NCBI RefSeq assembly: GCF_038002225.1
Contig: NZ_JBBOCA010000001.1
Coordinates: 3,410,001-3,474,000 of the forward strand
Reading direction: 5' to 3'
Origin: Paenibacillus sp. FSL R7-0204
GTDB taxonomy: Bacteria; Bacillota; Bacilli; Paenibacillales; Paenibacillaceae
Length of the DNA: 64,000 nucleotides
A program made the translations under genes and the position numbers. The notes beneath the pieces were generated by a model, which worked only from the letters and a program-made list of their open reading frames with translations, was not told where the DNA came from and did no database searches. Each line of letters begins with the position of its first letter. Position 1 is the first letter of the stretch. Below, one piece after another: positions 15,824 to 25,800 of this stretch.

Positions 15824-17707
15824 ATGGCTAAAAAAGAGTTTAAAGCTGAATCTAAAAGACTGCTGGAAATGATGATTAACTCCATTTATACGCAGCGCGA
15901 GATTTTTCTGCGGGAACTGATCTCAAATGCAAGTGATGCCATCGATAAAATCTATTACAAGGCACTGGCCGATGATAGTCTGGTGTTCAATAAAGAGGAC
16001 TACTACATTAAAGTAACCGCTGACAAAGAGAGCCGCACGTTAACCATTGCCGATACCGGCATCGGGATGACCCAGGAAGAGCTGGAGAACAACCTGGGGA
16101 TTATCGCGAACAGCGGCTCGTTTGCTTTTAAGAAGGATAATGAAGCCAAGGACGGACATAACATCATCGGACAATTCGGGGTCGGCTTCTATTCCGCATT
16201 CATGGTGGCGGACGATGTGACCGTAATCAGTAAGGCGCTGGGCAGCGAGCAGGCGTTCAAATGGGAATCCCAGGGTGCGGACGGCTACACGATTGAGCCT
16301 TGTGAGAAGGATACGGTCGGTACCGAAATTACGCTGAAGATCAAAGAGAACACCGAAGACGATAACTACGATGAATTCCTCGAAGAGTACCGTCTGAAAT
16401 CAATCATTAAGAAGTATTCGGACTTCATCCGCTTCCCGATCAAAATGGACATTACCGGCAGACAGCCCAAAGAAGGCGCCGAGAATGAATTCATCGATGT
16501 GACGGAAGAGCAGACGGTCAACAGCATGGTGCCGATCTGGCGCAAGAACAAGAAAGAGCTGACCGAAGAAGATTACAACAACTTCTATGCCGAGAAGCGC
16601 TACGGGTTCGACAAGCCGCTTAAGCACATCCACATCAGTGCCGACGGAGCGGTGGTCTATAATGCCATCCTGTTCATTCCGGAGAATACTCCGTTCGACT
16701 ATTACACCAAGGAATATGAAAAGGGTCTTGAGCTCTACTCCAACGGTGTGCTGATTATGAACAAATGTGCGGATCTGCTGCCGGATTACTTCAGCTTCGT
16801 CAAAGGGATGGTCGATTCCGAGGATCTGTCGCTCAATATCTCCCGTGAGATGCTGCAGCATGACCGCCAGCTGACGATGATTGCGAAGAACATCAAGAGC
16901 AAGATCAAGAGCCAGCTCCTGAGCCTGCTGAAGGATGAGCGCGAGCAGTATGAGACATTCTATAAGTCTTTTGGCAGACAGCTGAAATTCGGGGTCTATA
17001 ACGACTACGGTATGGAAAAAGAAACGCTGCAGGATCTCCTCATGTTCCACTCCTCCAAGGAGAAGAAGCTGGTGACGCTGGCTGAATATGTAGAGAGAAT
17101 GCCGGAAGACCAGAAGTATATCTACTACGCTTCCGGTGAATCGGTAGAGCGCATTGAGAAGCTGCCGCAGACCGAAATGGTGCTGGACAAGGGCTATGAG
17201 ATTCTCTACTTCACCGATGATATCGATGAATTCGCAATCAAGATGATCATGGCTTATAAGGAGAAGGAGTTCAGAAATGTCTCCAGCGGTGACTTAGGGA
17301 TTGAAGAGAGTGCCGAGGATAAGCCATCCGAAGAGGAAGAGAATGAGAACAAGGGATTGTTCGAAGCCATGCAGGGCATTCTGTCCGGCAAAGTGAAGGC
17401 GGTCAAAGCCTCCAAGCGGCTGAAATCCCATCCGGTCTGCCTGTCCACCGAAGGCGAGCTGACAATCGAGATGGAGAAAATCCTCAAGGCCATGCCTAAC
17501 GGCGGCCAGGATGTGCAAGCGGACAAGGTGCTGGAAATCAACATTCACCATGATGTCTTCAAATCACTGAAGGCTGCGGCCGAGGGCGACAAGGAAAAAC
17601 TGGGACTGTACACCAACCTCTTGTACAACCAGGCGCTCCTGATCGAAGGCCTGCAGGTTAATGATCCGGTGCAGTTCACGAACGATATTTGTAAAATCAT
17701 GGTCTAA
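15824..17707 (+). CDS. htpG: Molecular chaperone HtpG (bacterial Hsp90)
   Basis: HtpG is a cytosolic ATP-dependent dimeric chaperone. The 627-residue protein has the normal family length (B. subtilis 626) and the GHKL ATP-binding motifs: [13 protein letters not shown] near residue 28, ADTGIGM near 75, [15 protein letters not shown] near 115 and GTEITLKI near 165. Middle and C-terminal dimerisation regions follow, without the eukaryotic tail motif. GAAAGGAG lies upstream of ATG 15824. A promoter with a consensus CIRCE box indicates HrcA control, unlike the B. subtilis gene. Confidence 0.98.
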   Translation: MAKKEFKAESKRLLEMMINSIYTQREIFLRELISNASDAIDKIYYKALADDSLVFNKEDYYIKVTADKESRTLTIADTGIGMTQEELENNLGIIANSGSFAFKKDNEAKDGHNIIGQFGVGFYSAFMVADDVTVISKALGSEQAFKWESQGADGYTIEPCEKDTVGTEITLKIKENTEDDNYDEFLEEYRLKSIIKKYSDFIRFPIKMDITGRQPKEGAENEFIDVTEEQTVNSMVPIWRKNKKELTEEDYNNFYAEKRYGFDKPLKHIHISADGAVVYNAILFIPENTPFDYYTKEYEKGLELYSNGVLIMNKCADLLPDYFSFVKGMVDSEDLSLNISREMLQHDRQLTMIAKNIKSKIKSQLLSLLKDEREQYETFYKSFGRQLKFGVYNDYGMEKETLQDLLMFHSSKEKKLVTLAEYVERMPEDQKYIYYASGESVERIEKLPQTEMVLDKGYEILYFTDDIDEFAIKMIMAYKEKEFRNVSSGDLGIEESAEDKPSEEEENENKGLFEAMQGILSGKVKAVKASKRLKSHPVCLSTEGELTIEMEKILKAMPNGGQDVQADKVLEINIHHDVFKSLKAAAEGDKEKLGLYTNLLYNQALLIEGLQVNDPVQFTNDICKIMV

Positions 17708-17748
17708 CACCGGCGTATCGCCGGGCGCAGACCTGAGAGAATAACAAA

Positions 17749-17784
17749 CCCCGCTACTGGTGCTGACTGGTAGCGGGGTATTTG
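17749..17784 (+). terminator. Rho-independent terminator of htpG
   Basis: A 9-bp GC-rich stem (CCCCGCTAC 17749-17757 with GTAGCGGGG 17770-17778) is followed by TATTTG. The T tract is weak but the position 41 bp after the stop is suitable. Confidence 0.7.
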
Positions 17785-17884
17785 CGTTAATCAGGGAATA
17801 CGGCGTCCGGGCAGCCTGCGGATGAATGCCGCCGGGATTGGACATCCTCCTGAATGCGGAGCCTGGAAGTGGTGCACGGCCGGT

Positions 17885-18754
17885 TCAAATGGACTTGAAG
17901 GTCTCGATGAACTTGGTAGCCATAGATGACAAATACTTATCCTTCATCCATATTGCCGCCACGCGGGTACGCAGAGTCTCGCACAGGATTTCTTTGTAGA
18001 TCAGGTTGCTGTGATTAGCCAGCTCGAACGCCGACTTGGGTACGATGCCGATCCCGAGACCCGCATTGGCCCAGAGCAGCGTGGTCCGGGCATCATCGTT
18101 CATACAGAAGATCTGTGGCTCAAAGCCGTGCTCCAGACAGGTCTCGCGGATAAGCTGCTCGAAGCGGCGGTAGATGATGAGCGGCTTGGCTTGCAGCTCG
18201 CCCAGCTGGGCAGCACTTTGGCTGGGTGCCCAGTCATAATCGGCGGTCATTACTGCGATCATCGGCTCTGAATGGAAATACAGACACTCCAGGTTGCTGG
18301 TGCTGAACGGGGTGCGGACAATGCCCACTTCAACAATGCCCTTGTTCAGCAGGTCGATAATCATGAACGTGTTGCCTTCATGGATCTCAAAGGTTACGCC
18401 CGAGTAGCTCTTATGGAACGCTGTGAGCGGCTCGTGCAGCAAGGTAGCGCCTGAAGAGGAGACCGTTCCGATGGTAAGGCTGCCCTTCAGCCCTTTGGCA
18501 TAATCGCTGATCTCCCGGGCGGTGGAGTCCGTTAACTCCAGAATCTGTTGGGCCCGGTTACGCAGAATGATTCCGGCATCAGTCAGCTGGATACTGCGCG
18601 GTCCGCGCTCCACCAGCTTGACCCCAAGCTCCTCCTCCAGCAGCTTCAGCTGCTGGCTGAGCGGCGGCTGGGCCATTTGCAGCTTCCTTGCTGCCGATGT
18701 AATTTGTCCTTCCTCGGCAATCGCCAGGAAATATTTCAATTGGCGGATATCCAT
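17885..18754 (-). CDS. LysR-family transcriptional regulator, divergent from ABC exporter
   Basis: The 289-residue protein starts MDIRQLKYFLAIAEEGQITS, the classical LysR N-terminus, followed by AARKLQMAQPPLSQQLKLLE (recognition helix) and an effector domain. The start at 18754 is backed by GGGAGG and excludes a non-conserved 21-residue extension to 18817. It is divergent from the exporter genes and may control them, although many exporters of this type have no LysR link. Confidence 0.92.
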   Translation of the reverse strand: MDIRQLKYFLAIAEEGQITSAARKLQMAQPPLSQQLKLLEEELGVKLVERGPRSIQLTDAGIILRNRAQQILELTDSTAREISDYAKGLKGSLTIGTVSSSGATLLHEPLTAFHKSYSGVTFEIHEGNTFMIIDLLNKGIVEVGIVRTPFSTSNLECLYFHSEPMIAVMTADYDWAPSQSAAQLGELQAKPLIIYRRFEQLIRETCLEHGFEPQIFCMNDDARTTLLWANAGLGIGIVPKSAFELANHSNLIYKEILCETLRTRVAAIWMKDKYLSSMATKFIETFKSI

Positions 18755-18789
18755 GGTGCAGCCTCCCGTTGTAAGGTTATGACATATGT

Positions 18790-18804
18790 TATCCATATGG
18801 GATA
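18790..18804. promoter_or_regulatory. Candidate LysR-type operator upstream of the exporter
   Basis: The inverted repeat TATCC-N5-GGATA sits 36 bp upstream of the LysR start. Two related TATGACATA words flank it (near 18779 and 18840). It is a candidate site only. Confidence 0.4.
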
Positions 18805-18908
18805 GATACGAAACCAATATTATGAATATGTAAGCAGGTATGACATAATCATAACGGGTCTTTTGTTTTTTTCAAGAGGGATTACATACTACGCTAAGTT
18901 AGGTGAGG

Positions 18909-20654
18909 ATGAATGTGCGCAAAATTGCAGTATTCTTAAAACCGTACAAGAAAGAAGTGACAATCGGGCCGATTTTCAAGCTGCTGGAGGCGGTTCTCGA
19001 GCTGCTGCTGCCGACGATTGTAGCCCTGATCATCAACAACGGAATTGGTAAGCAGGATAGCAGCTATGTCTACCGGATGGGGTCCCTGATGGTGCTGATG
19101 GCCATTCTGGGCTTCGGCTGCTCCCTGGTATGTCAATATTATGCGGCGCGGGCCTCTCAGGGGTTCGGCACCACGCTGCGCAATAAAATGTTCAAGCATA
19201 TTTCTTCGCTGTCGTATGCCGAGCTGGATGTCATCGGCACGCCCTCGCTGATTAACCGGATCACCAACGACGTTAACCAGCTGCAGGTGGCGGTAGCCAT
19301 GTTGATCCGGCTGGTGATCCGTGCGCCGTTCATCTGTATCGGGGCCATTATTATGGCAATGATTCTGGATTTCCGCCTGTCGCTAATCCTTATTGCCGCT
19401 ACTCCTGTATTCGGAGTCATTCTGTACTTCATCATTACACGCAGCTCGCCGATGTACCGTAAATATCAGGCGAAGCTGGACCGGCTGGCGCTGGTGCTCA
19501 GCGAGAACCTCTCGGGTATCCGGGTGATCCGGGCCTTCGCCGAGAGCCGCCGTGAGAAGCAGCGCTTCAATGAAGCCTCTGAGGATCTGACGCAGACGGC
19601 CATCCGTGTCGGACGGATCTCTGCTTGGCTGGGACCGATGACGACACTGGTAGTAAACGCGGCGATTATTGCCATTCTATGGGTAGGCGGCATTCATATT
19701 GAAGCCGGGAGTCTGTCACAGGGTGAGATTATTGCATTCATTAACTATGTAACCCAGATCCTGCTGGCCCTGATCGTAGTCTCCAATCTGGTCATTCTGT
19801 TCACCAAAGCCTCGTCGTCTGCCAGCCGCATCAATGAGGTGCTGGCGATGACAGCTTCGGTTGCTGAAGTGCCTGCTCATGCACCTGCTGCGAAGCCGGA
19901 CGGTACAGCGCCGGTGATTTCCTTCCGCAATGTCTCTTTCGGCTATAACACGACCGGAGAGCTGGCCCTGGAAAATATCTCTGTAGATATCCTTAAGGGG
20001 CAGACGGTAGGATTAATTGGCAGTACCGGTTCAGGCAAGAGCACCTTCGTGAATCTGATTCCGCGCTTTTATGACGCCGTGGAAGGAGAAGTTAGAGTCG
20101 AGGGTGTAAATGTACGGGACTACCGGCTGGAGCAGCTGCGCAGCAGAATCGGCATCGTGCCGCAGAAGGCGGTGCTGTTCACCGGCACGATTGCCGGGAA
20201 TATCCGCTGGGGCAAGGCGTCTGCTACGCGGGATGAGATCATGGCCGCAGCGGCGGTTGCCCAGGCTGAGGAGTTCATCACCCGGCTGCCGGAAGGGCTG
20301 GATACGCTGGTCGTACGCGGCGGGCATAACCTGTCCGGCGGTCAAAAGCAGCGGCTGAGCATTGCCCGGGCTGTCGTGGGACGTCCGCCGATCCTCATTC
20401 TGGATGATTCCTCCAGTGCGCTGGATTTCGCTACGGATGCGGCACTGCGCCGTGCACTAAGCAAGAACAGTACAGATATGACCGTGCTGCTTGTATCCCA
20501 GCGGGTAAGCACAGTAAGGCAGGCCGATCAGATTATTGTCTTCGAGGAAGGCCGGATTGCCGGAATCGGTACGCATGAGGAACTGCTGGAGAGCTGCGCA
20601 GTCTATCAGGAAATCTGCATGTCACAGCTCTCAAGCGAGGAGGCAATACAATGA
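18909..20654 (+). CDS. ABC exporter half-transporter with degenerate ATP site
   Basis: The 581-residue protein has an N-terminal six-helix ABC exporter membrane domain and a C-terminal ATPase domain: Walker A GSTGSGKST, signature LSGGQKQRLSIARA, Walker B ILILDD followed by SSSALD. The catalytic Glu after the Walker B Asp is replaced by Asp, as in the degenerate subunit of heterodimeric exporters such as BmrC/BmrD. The partner is the next gene, which overlaps by 4 bp. The start is uncertain between GTG 18903, ATG 18909 and GTG 18915, since AGGTGAGG lies at 18901-18908. Substrate unknown; multidrug, lipid or peptide export are all possible. Confidence 0.9.
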   Translation: MNVRKIAVFLKPYKKEVTIGPIFKLLEAVLELLLPTIVALIINNGIGKQDSSYVYRMGSLMVLMAILGFGCSLVCQYYAARASQGFGTTLRNKMFKHISSLSYAELDVIGTPSLINRITNDVNQLQVAVAMLIRLVIRAPFICIGAIIMAMILDFRLSLILIAATPVFGVILYFIITRSSPMYRKYQAKLDRLALVLSENLSGIRVIRAFAESRREKQRFNEASEDLTQTAIRVGRISAWLGPMTTLVVNAAIIAILWVGGIHIEAGSLSQGEIIAFINYVTQILLALIVVSNLVILFTKASSSASRINEVLAMTASVAEVPAHAPAAKPDGTAPVISFRNVSFGYNTTGELALENISVDILKGQTVGLIGSTGSGKSTFVNLIPRFYDAVEGEVRVEGVNVRDYRLEQLRSRIGIVPQKAVLFTGTIAGNIRWGKASATRDEIMAAAAVAQAEEFITRLPEGLDTLVVRGGHNLSGGQKQRLSIARAVVGRPPILILDDSSSALDFATDAALRRALSKNSTDMTVLLVSQRVSTVRQADQIIVFEEGRIAGIGTHEELLESCAVYQEICMSQLSSEEAIQ

Positions 20655-22390
20655 CCAGTACAATGACCTGGAAACGTCTGTTTCAATATACCCGTGAGTA
20701 CCGGAAAATAACGTATGGAGCTATCTTCTGCGCGATCCTGAGCGTAGTTGCCAGCCTGATCGGGCCGCTCCTGATTGGCCGCGCCATTGACCATATGATC
20801 GGGCCGGATCGGGTGGAATTCCCGGAGATTCTGCGCCTGCTGCTGTTCCTGGGCAGTGTGTATCTGGTCGGCAGCTTCTTCGGCTGGCTGCTCACTTATT
20901 ACACGAATAAGCTGGCGTTCCGCACGGTCTATGACCTGCGCCGCGAGCTGTTTGACAAGCTGGACGTCCTGCCCCTGAAGTTCCATGATAACCATCCCCA
21001 GGGCGACAGCATCAGCCGGTTCGTAAATGACATGGATGCCGTCTCTGACGGGCTGCTCCAGGGCTTCTCTACGCTCCTGACGGGGATCGTAACCATTGCC
21101 GGAGCCATAGGGCTGATGCTCTATATCAGCCCTATAATGACGCTGGTGGTGCTGCTGTCTGCTCCGGCCACCTTCTTCGTCGCCCGCTTCATTACAATGC
21201 GCTCCCAGCAGTTGTTCCGTGAACAGGCCAAGATTCTTGGGGGGCTGAACGGCTATGTTGAGGAAATTGTCGGCGGGCAGAAGGTGGTGCAGGCTTATCA
21301 TTACGAGGACCGCTCCTTTGCAGGTTTTGCCGAGCGGAATAATGAGCTGTACAAGACAGGGACGAAATCGCAATTCTATGGCTCGCTCTCGAACCCGACT
21401 ACGCGGCTGGTCAATAATATCACCTTCTCGCTGATTGCGATGATCGGGAGTGTGCTTGTTATCGGAGATCTGTTCTCCGTAGGGGATCTGTCCAGCTTCC
21501 TGATCTACTCCAGTCTGTTCGCGAAGCCATTCAATGAGATTACTGGCGTTATTACACAACTGCAGTCCGCCACAGCTTCGGCGCAGCGGATCTTCACCAT
21601 TCTGGATCTCCCGCAGGAGGCCCCGGACCAGCCGGATGCCTATGTAATGGAGAACAGCCGGGGAACAATTACCTTCGACAAGGTAAGCTTCGCCTATACA
21701 CCGGAGCGCCCGCTGATCAAGAACTTCAGTCTGGAGGTGAAGCCGGGTACACGCGTGGCAATCGTCGGCCAGACCGGGGCGGGCAAGACCACGCTGGTTA
21801 ACCTGCTGATGCGCTTTTATGAGGTAGATAGCGGAACGATTCGGATTGACGGCGTAGATATTACTTCCATCACCCGTGACAGTCTGCGGCGCAATTTTGG
21901 TATGGTGCTGCAGGAGACCTGGCTGTACGGGGCTTCCATCCGCGACAATATTGCTTACGGCAAGCCGGAGGCCTCCGAAGCGGAGGTGATTGCAGCCGCC
22001 AAGGCCGCGAATGCACATAGCTTCATCAAGCGCCTGCCTGAAGGCTATGACACCAAGATCAGTACCTCGGGAGATAATCTCTCCCAGGGCCAAAAGCAGC
22101 TGCTCACCATTGCCCGCGTCATGCTGGTTGATCCGCCGATGCTCATTCTCGATGAGGCGACCAGCAGCATTGATACGCTGACGGAGGCGCGGATACAGAA
22201 GGCCTTCCTGGCGATGATCACAGGCCGGACCAGCTTCGTCATTGCCCACCGGCTGTCCACGATCCGCGAGGCGGACCTCATCCTGTTCATGAAGGATGGA
22301 GATATCGTGGAGAGCGGAACGCATGACGGGCTGCTGGAGAGCGGAGGCTACTACGCCCGCTTGTACAACAGCCAGTTTACGGCGGTGTAG
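20651..22390 (+). CDS. ABC exporter half-transporter, catalytic partner
   Basis: The 579-residue membrane-plus-ATPase protein has Walker A GQTGAGKTT, a normal Walker B with Glu (MLILDEATSSID), but a non-canonical signature LSQGQKQLLTIARV. Together with its neighbour this gives one consensus ATP site (this Walker B with the partner's LSGGQ) and one degenerate site, the known asymmetric pattern of heterodimeric exporters. GAGGAGG precedes ATG 20651, which lies inside the end of the upstream gene, so synthesis is coupled. It could export the NRPS product encoded downstream, but a terminator and a decayed gene lie between them. Confidence 0.92.
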   Translation: MTSTMTWKRLFQYTREYRKITYGAIFCAILSVVASLIGPLLIGRAIDHMIGPDRVEFPEILRLLLFLGSVYLVGSFFGWLLTYYTNKLAFRTVYDLRRELFDKLDVLPLKFHDNHPQGDSISRFVNDMDAVSDGLLQGFSTLLTGIVTIAGAIGLMLYISPIMTLVVLLSAPATFFVARFITMRSQQLFREQAKILGGLNGYVEEIVGGQKVVQAYHYEDRSFAGFAERNNELYKTGTKSQFYGSLSNPTTRLVNNITFSLIAMIGSVLVIGDLFSVGDLSSFLIYSSLFAKPFNEITGVITQLQSATASAQRIFTILDLPQEAPDQPDAYVMENSRGTITFDKVSFAYTPERPLIKNFSLEVKPGTRVAIVGQTGAGKTTLVNLLMRFYEVDSGTIRIDGVDITSITRDSLRRNFGMVLQETWLYGASIRDNIAYGKPEASEAEVIAAAKAANAHSFIKRLPEGYDTKISTSGDNLSQGQKQLLTIARVMLVDPPMLILDEATSSIDTLTEARIQKAFLAMITGRTSFVIAHRLSTIREADLILFMKDGDIVESGTHDGLLESGGYYARLYNSQFTAV

Positions 22391-22395
22391 GGTAC

Positions 22396-22567
22396 GATCC
22401 GTGCATCGTGTACATCAATTTCAAAAAAATCGATAACACTGGTGAAGATATGGAGGGTATGATTTCCATTGGCGCATTAGGTTTATCAAGGCTATCGCCT
22501 GAACAAGGGAACAAAGCTGGCTACTTTTGCAGCTCGTTGTAAATACAAATTGCGGGTATCGTCCTAA
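22396..22567 (+). pseudogene. Decayed fragment of a sporulation sigma factor (sigma-K-like)
   Basis: Frame 22396 onward reads FKKIDNTGEDMEGMISIGALGL. After frame disruptions, the frame ending at 22567 reads NKGTKLATFAARC. In sigma-K the matching stretch is KKFDNTGED...LISIGTIGL...KGTKLATYAARC, covering sigma region 2. The fragment is about 50 codons long with at least two frame disruptions and a stop, and lacks regions 3 and 4. It cannot make a working sigma factor. The identity is from memory of the family motif; sigma-E is an alternative source. Confidence 0.7.
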
Positions 22568-22590
22568 TTTAAGGATAATACCCGCTTTTG
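22552..22590 (+). terminator. Rho-independent terminator before the NRPS region
   Basis: The stem GCGGGTAT...TCC pairs with GGA...ATACCCGC around an AATTTAA loop, with small internal bulges, followed by TTTTG. It overlaps the end of the sigma-factor remnant and separates the exporter genes from the NRPS operon. Confidence 0.75.
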
Positions 22591-22635
22591 TTAGTTAGAA
22601 GGACGGAGTGCTGCAGCAGATGTTCCTCCCTTTAG

Positions 22636-22641
22636 TATAAT
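22636..22641 (+). promoter_or_regulatory. Possible -10 box of the NRPS operon
   Basis: A perfect TATAAT occurs 250 bp before the first NRPS gene, downstream of the preceding terminator. No good -35 box is present at 16-18 nt spacing, so if it is a promoter it probably needs an activator. Confidence 0.3.
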
Positions 22642-22777
22642 GATTTAATTCATTCAACTCGATAAAAATCAACGTTATGTGAATTATGAAAAATATAGTT
22701 TTTCTGTAAATAAGATTATATTTAGATGGTGACGCTTACTTTGCCTGGAATTGCAACGAAAACGAAGGTTCAAAACC

Positions 22778-22845
22778 GGAGTGGATTTCTGCCAAGACTG
22801 ACTAAGGGTGGTCTGGTCGATTGGCGGGATTCACTCCTTTTATTT
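22778..22845 (+). terminator. Terminator-like hairpin (possible attenuator) in the NRPS leader
   Basis: A 60-nt stem-loop has outer arms GGAGTG (22778-22783) and CACTCC (22832-22837), an inner stem CTGCCAA/TTGGCGG and further pairing at the tip, directly followed by TTTTATTT. It lies 46 bp before the NRPS start with no gene between it and the upstream terminator, so it must be in the NRPS leader or read from upstream. Transcription would have to pass it to reach the 36-kb operon. Confidence 0.6.
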
Positions 22846-22890
22846 GCAATGGGCATTAAAATTTAAATCTCGAATAGGAAGTGACAGTTA

Positions 22891-25800
22891 GTGGCCTCCA
22901 GTATTAAAGTGAATCGAGAATCTTTTGATATCCCCCCGGAGCTTCAGGAAGGAATCTTGCATTTTTGCAATGGTAACAAAATCACGGTATGTAAGTTTTT
23001 CTTATCCGTATTGCATATATATGTATATAAAATCAGACCGTATGTAGATGAAGTGACCAGGATGTATGACGCAAATTGTACGTATGAGAATGACCTACTA
23101 TCCTTTCATTTGCTCGTTCATGAATTGCGCCAAAACAACAATTATGAGAATCCATTATTCCGCGTTGCGATGGAGTTCCCCAGTAGTTCCAGTTTTGCAA
23201 ACGACATATTTACCTATGAACTGGACCATGTGTTAGGGGGCCACGAAGGAAACGATTTGATAATCCGTGTACAGCAAACGAACCCGTCGAATCCTATGAG
23301 AATGGATTTTGATTATCGTACCAGCCTGTTTCATGAGTCTGAGATTTCGCAGATGTACGCTCACTTGGCGAATCTGATTCAACAGGTCATCCACCATCCC
23401 TTTCAATTAATAGACGAACTCGATTTGTGTACAGGGTACGAAATAGAGAGAGTGCTAGCCGAATTTAACGATATGAAAGCCGATTACCTGAAGGGCCAAA
23501 CGATCCAGGGGTTGTTTGAAGAGCAGGTGGAGCGGACACCGGAAGCAGTGGCGGTCGCACTTGCGCCTGAGCGAATGACATATGGAGAACTGAATGCGAA
23601 GGCGAACCGGCTGGCACGCGTGCTGCGGGAACAAGGTGTCGGGGCAGACCGGATCGTAGGAATCATGGTGGAGCGTTCGCTGGAGATGGTCATGGGGATA
23701 CTCGCAATCTTGAAGGCCGGCGGCGCGTATTTGCCGATCGACCCGGCGTACCCGACGGAGCGGATGGCCTACATGCTAGAAGACAGCGGTGCAGATTTGC
23801 TGCTCGTATATGGGGATGCACAAGTGCCGGAGGTTTATGCAGGAGAGGTGCTTGACCTTACGGATGCGGAGCTCTATACGGGAGATGCGTCGAACCTACT
23901 TGCGGCAAGCGGCCCGGGTGATTTGGCGTATGTCATCTACACATCGGGATCGACGGGCCAGCCCAAAGGCGTTATGGTCGAGCATGCAAGCATTTCCGCA
24001 ACTTTGCAGTGGAGAAAAGAGGAGTATGCGTTCGACAGTTCAGACCGTGTGCTTCAATTGTTTTCAGTGGCTTTTGATGGCTTTATTACAAGTTTCTTTA
24101 CCCCTCTTATCAGCGGAGCCGAAGTGTATTTGATGCAATCGGGTTCGCAAATCGATCTGGATGAAATTATTGGTTTGATAGAGCGGGAGAAAATCACGCA
24201 TTTCATTTCAGTTCCCACTCTGTTTAACGAGATTCTAGATGGCTGCTTGCCCAATCAGATCCAGTCATTACGTGTCATTACTTTGGCTGGCGAGGCATTT
24301 GATTCCTCGCTTCTAGAAAAAGCGTCTGGCAAGCACCCGACTCTTGAAATTGTAAACGAGTATGGACCAACTGAAAATAGTGTTGTGACTACGTTTATGA
24401 GAGAAGCCAATAAACAGGGAAATATATTGGTAGGGAAACCCATTCCTTCCTCGAAAGTGTATGTTCTAAATTCTCGAAACCAACTGCAGCCGGTCGGGAT
24501 GCCGGGAGAGCTGTGTATTGCGGGAACGGGTTTGGCGCGGGGCTACTTGAACCGTTCGGAGCTGACGGCGGAGAAGTTTGTGGACAACCCGTTCGAGCCA
24601 GGGAAGCGGATGTACCGAACGGGGGACCTGGCCAGATGGCTTCCGGACGGAAACCTGGAGTACATGGGGCGGATCGACGAGCAAGTGAAAATCCGGGGCT
24701 ACAGGATCGAGACAGGTGAAATCGTGCATCGTTTGCTTCAGCATGCGGCCGTGAAAGAAGCGGCAGTTGTCGCTCGGAAAAATGAGGGTGGCGAAGCGTA
24801 CTTGTGTGCATATGTGGTGAGCGGCGGGGCGCTTAGTGCATCCGAGCTGCGCGCGTTTTTGAAGCTCAGCTTGCCGGAATACATGGTGCCTTCTTATGTG
24901 GTGGAATTGGAGCGGATCCCGTTGACGGCTAATGGCAAGATTGACCGGAAGGCGCTGCCAGAGCCGCGAGGGCTGATGGAGGCGGGAAGAAAGTACGTGG
25001 CGCCGCGAAGCGAGACGGAAGCGAAGCTGGCGGAGATTTGGCAGGAAGTTCTTGGAATATCGCAGCCGGTGGGCATCCATGACAACTTCTTCGAATTGGG
25101 CGGGCATTCGCTGAAAACGGCGCAACTCGTGTTGCGCATACAAAAGCAATTTAACGCGAACGTACCGCTTACTGAAATGTTCGCGGGTCCGACGGTGGAG
25201 GAGCTTGCCGGCTACTTGGAGTCGGCTGCGGTTAAGGAACGCTACGAGTCGATCGGCAAGGCGGAGCCGCGCGATTGGTATCCAGCATCACCTGCACAGC
25301 AGCGGATGTACCTCGTAAGCCAATTGGACCCGGGCGGTATGAGCTACAATGTGCCGCATGCACTTGAGATTACAGGGGAGCTTGATGTGCAACGCCTGCG
25401 GGAAAGTTTGAATCTGCTGGCGGCGAGGCACGAATCTTTTCGTTCCTCATTTGAGATGCGTGAAGATGGGCTGATGCAGTGCATCGCCGGGCTAGTGGAA
25501 GTGCCGCTAGAAGTCATGGAGGCTGCAGAGGCGGAATTAGAGCTGCAGGTTCAAGCATTCATGCGCCCGTTCGAGTTAGGCATAGCACCGCTCTTACGAG
25601 CGGGCCTGGTTTGTATGGGAAAGGGGCGGCACGTACTGCTGCTGGACATGCACCACATCGTCTTGGATGGCGTGTCGATAGACGTATTCATTGACGAGTT
25701 CTCGCGTTTGTACACGGGTGAGAGCTTGCCGCCGCTTGAGATTCACTATAAGGATTATGCGGTATGGTTGCTGGAGAAGATGCAAGGAGACGCGTACGAA

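Noticed and set aside
20606..22324. 572-residue open frame on the minus strand
   Set aside because: It is exactly antisense to the second exporter subunit, has low-complexity composition and no family motif; it is a by-product of GC-biased codon use.
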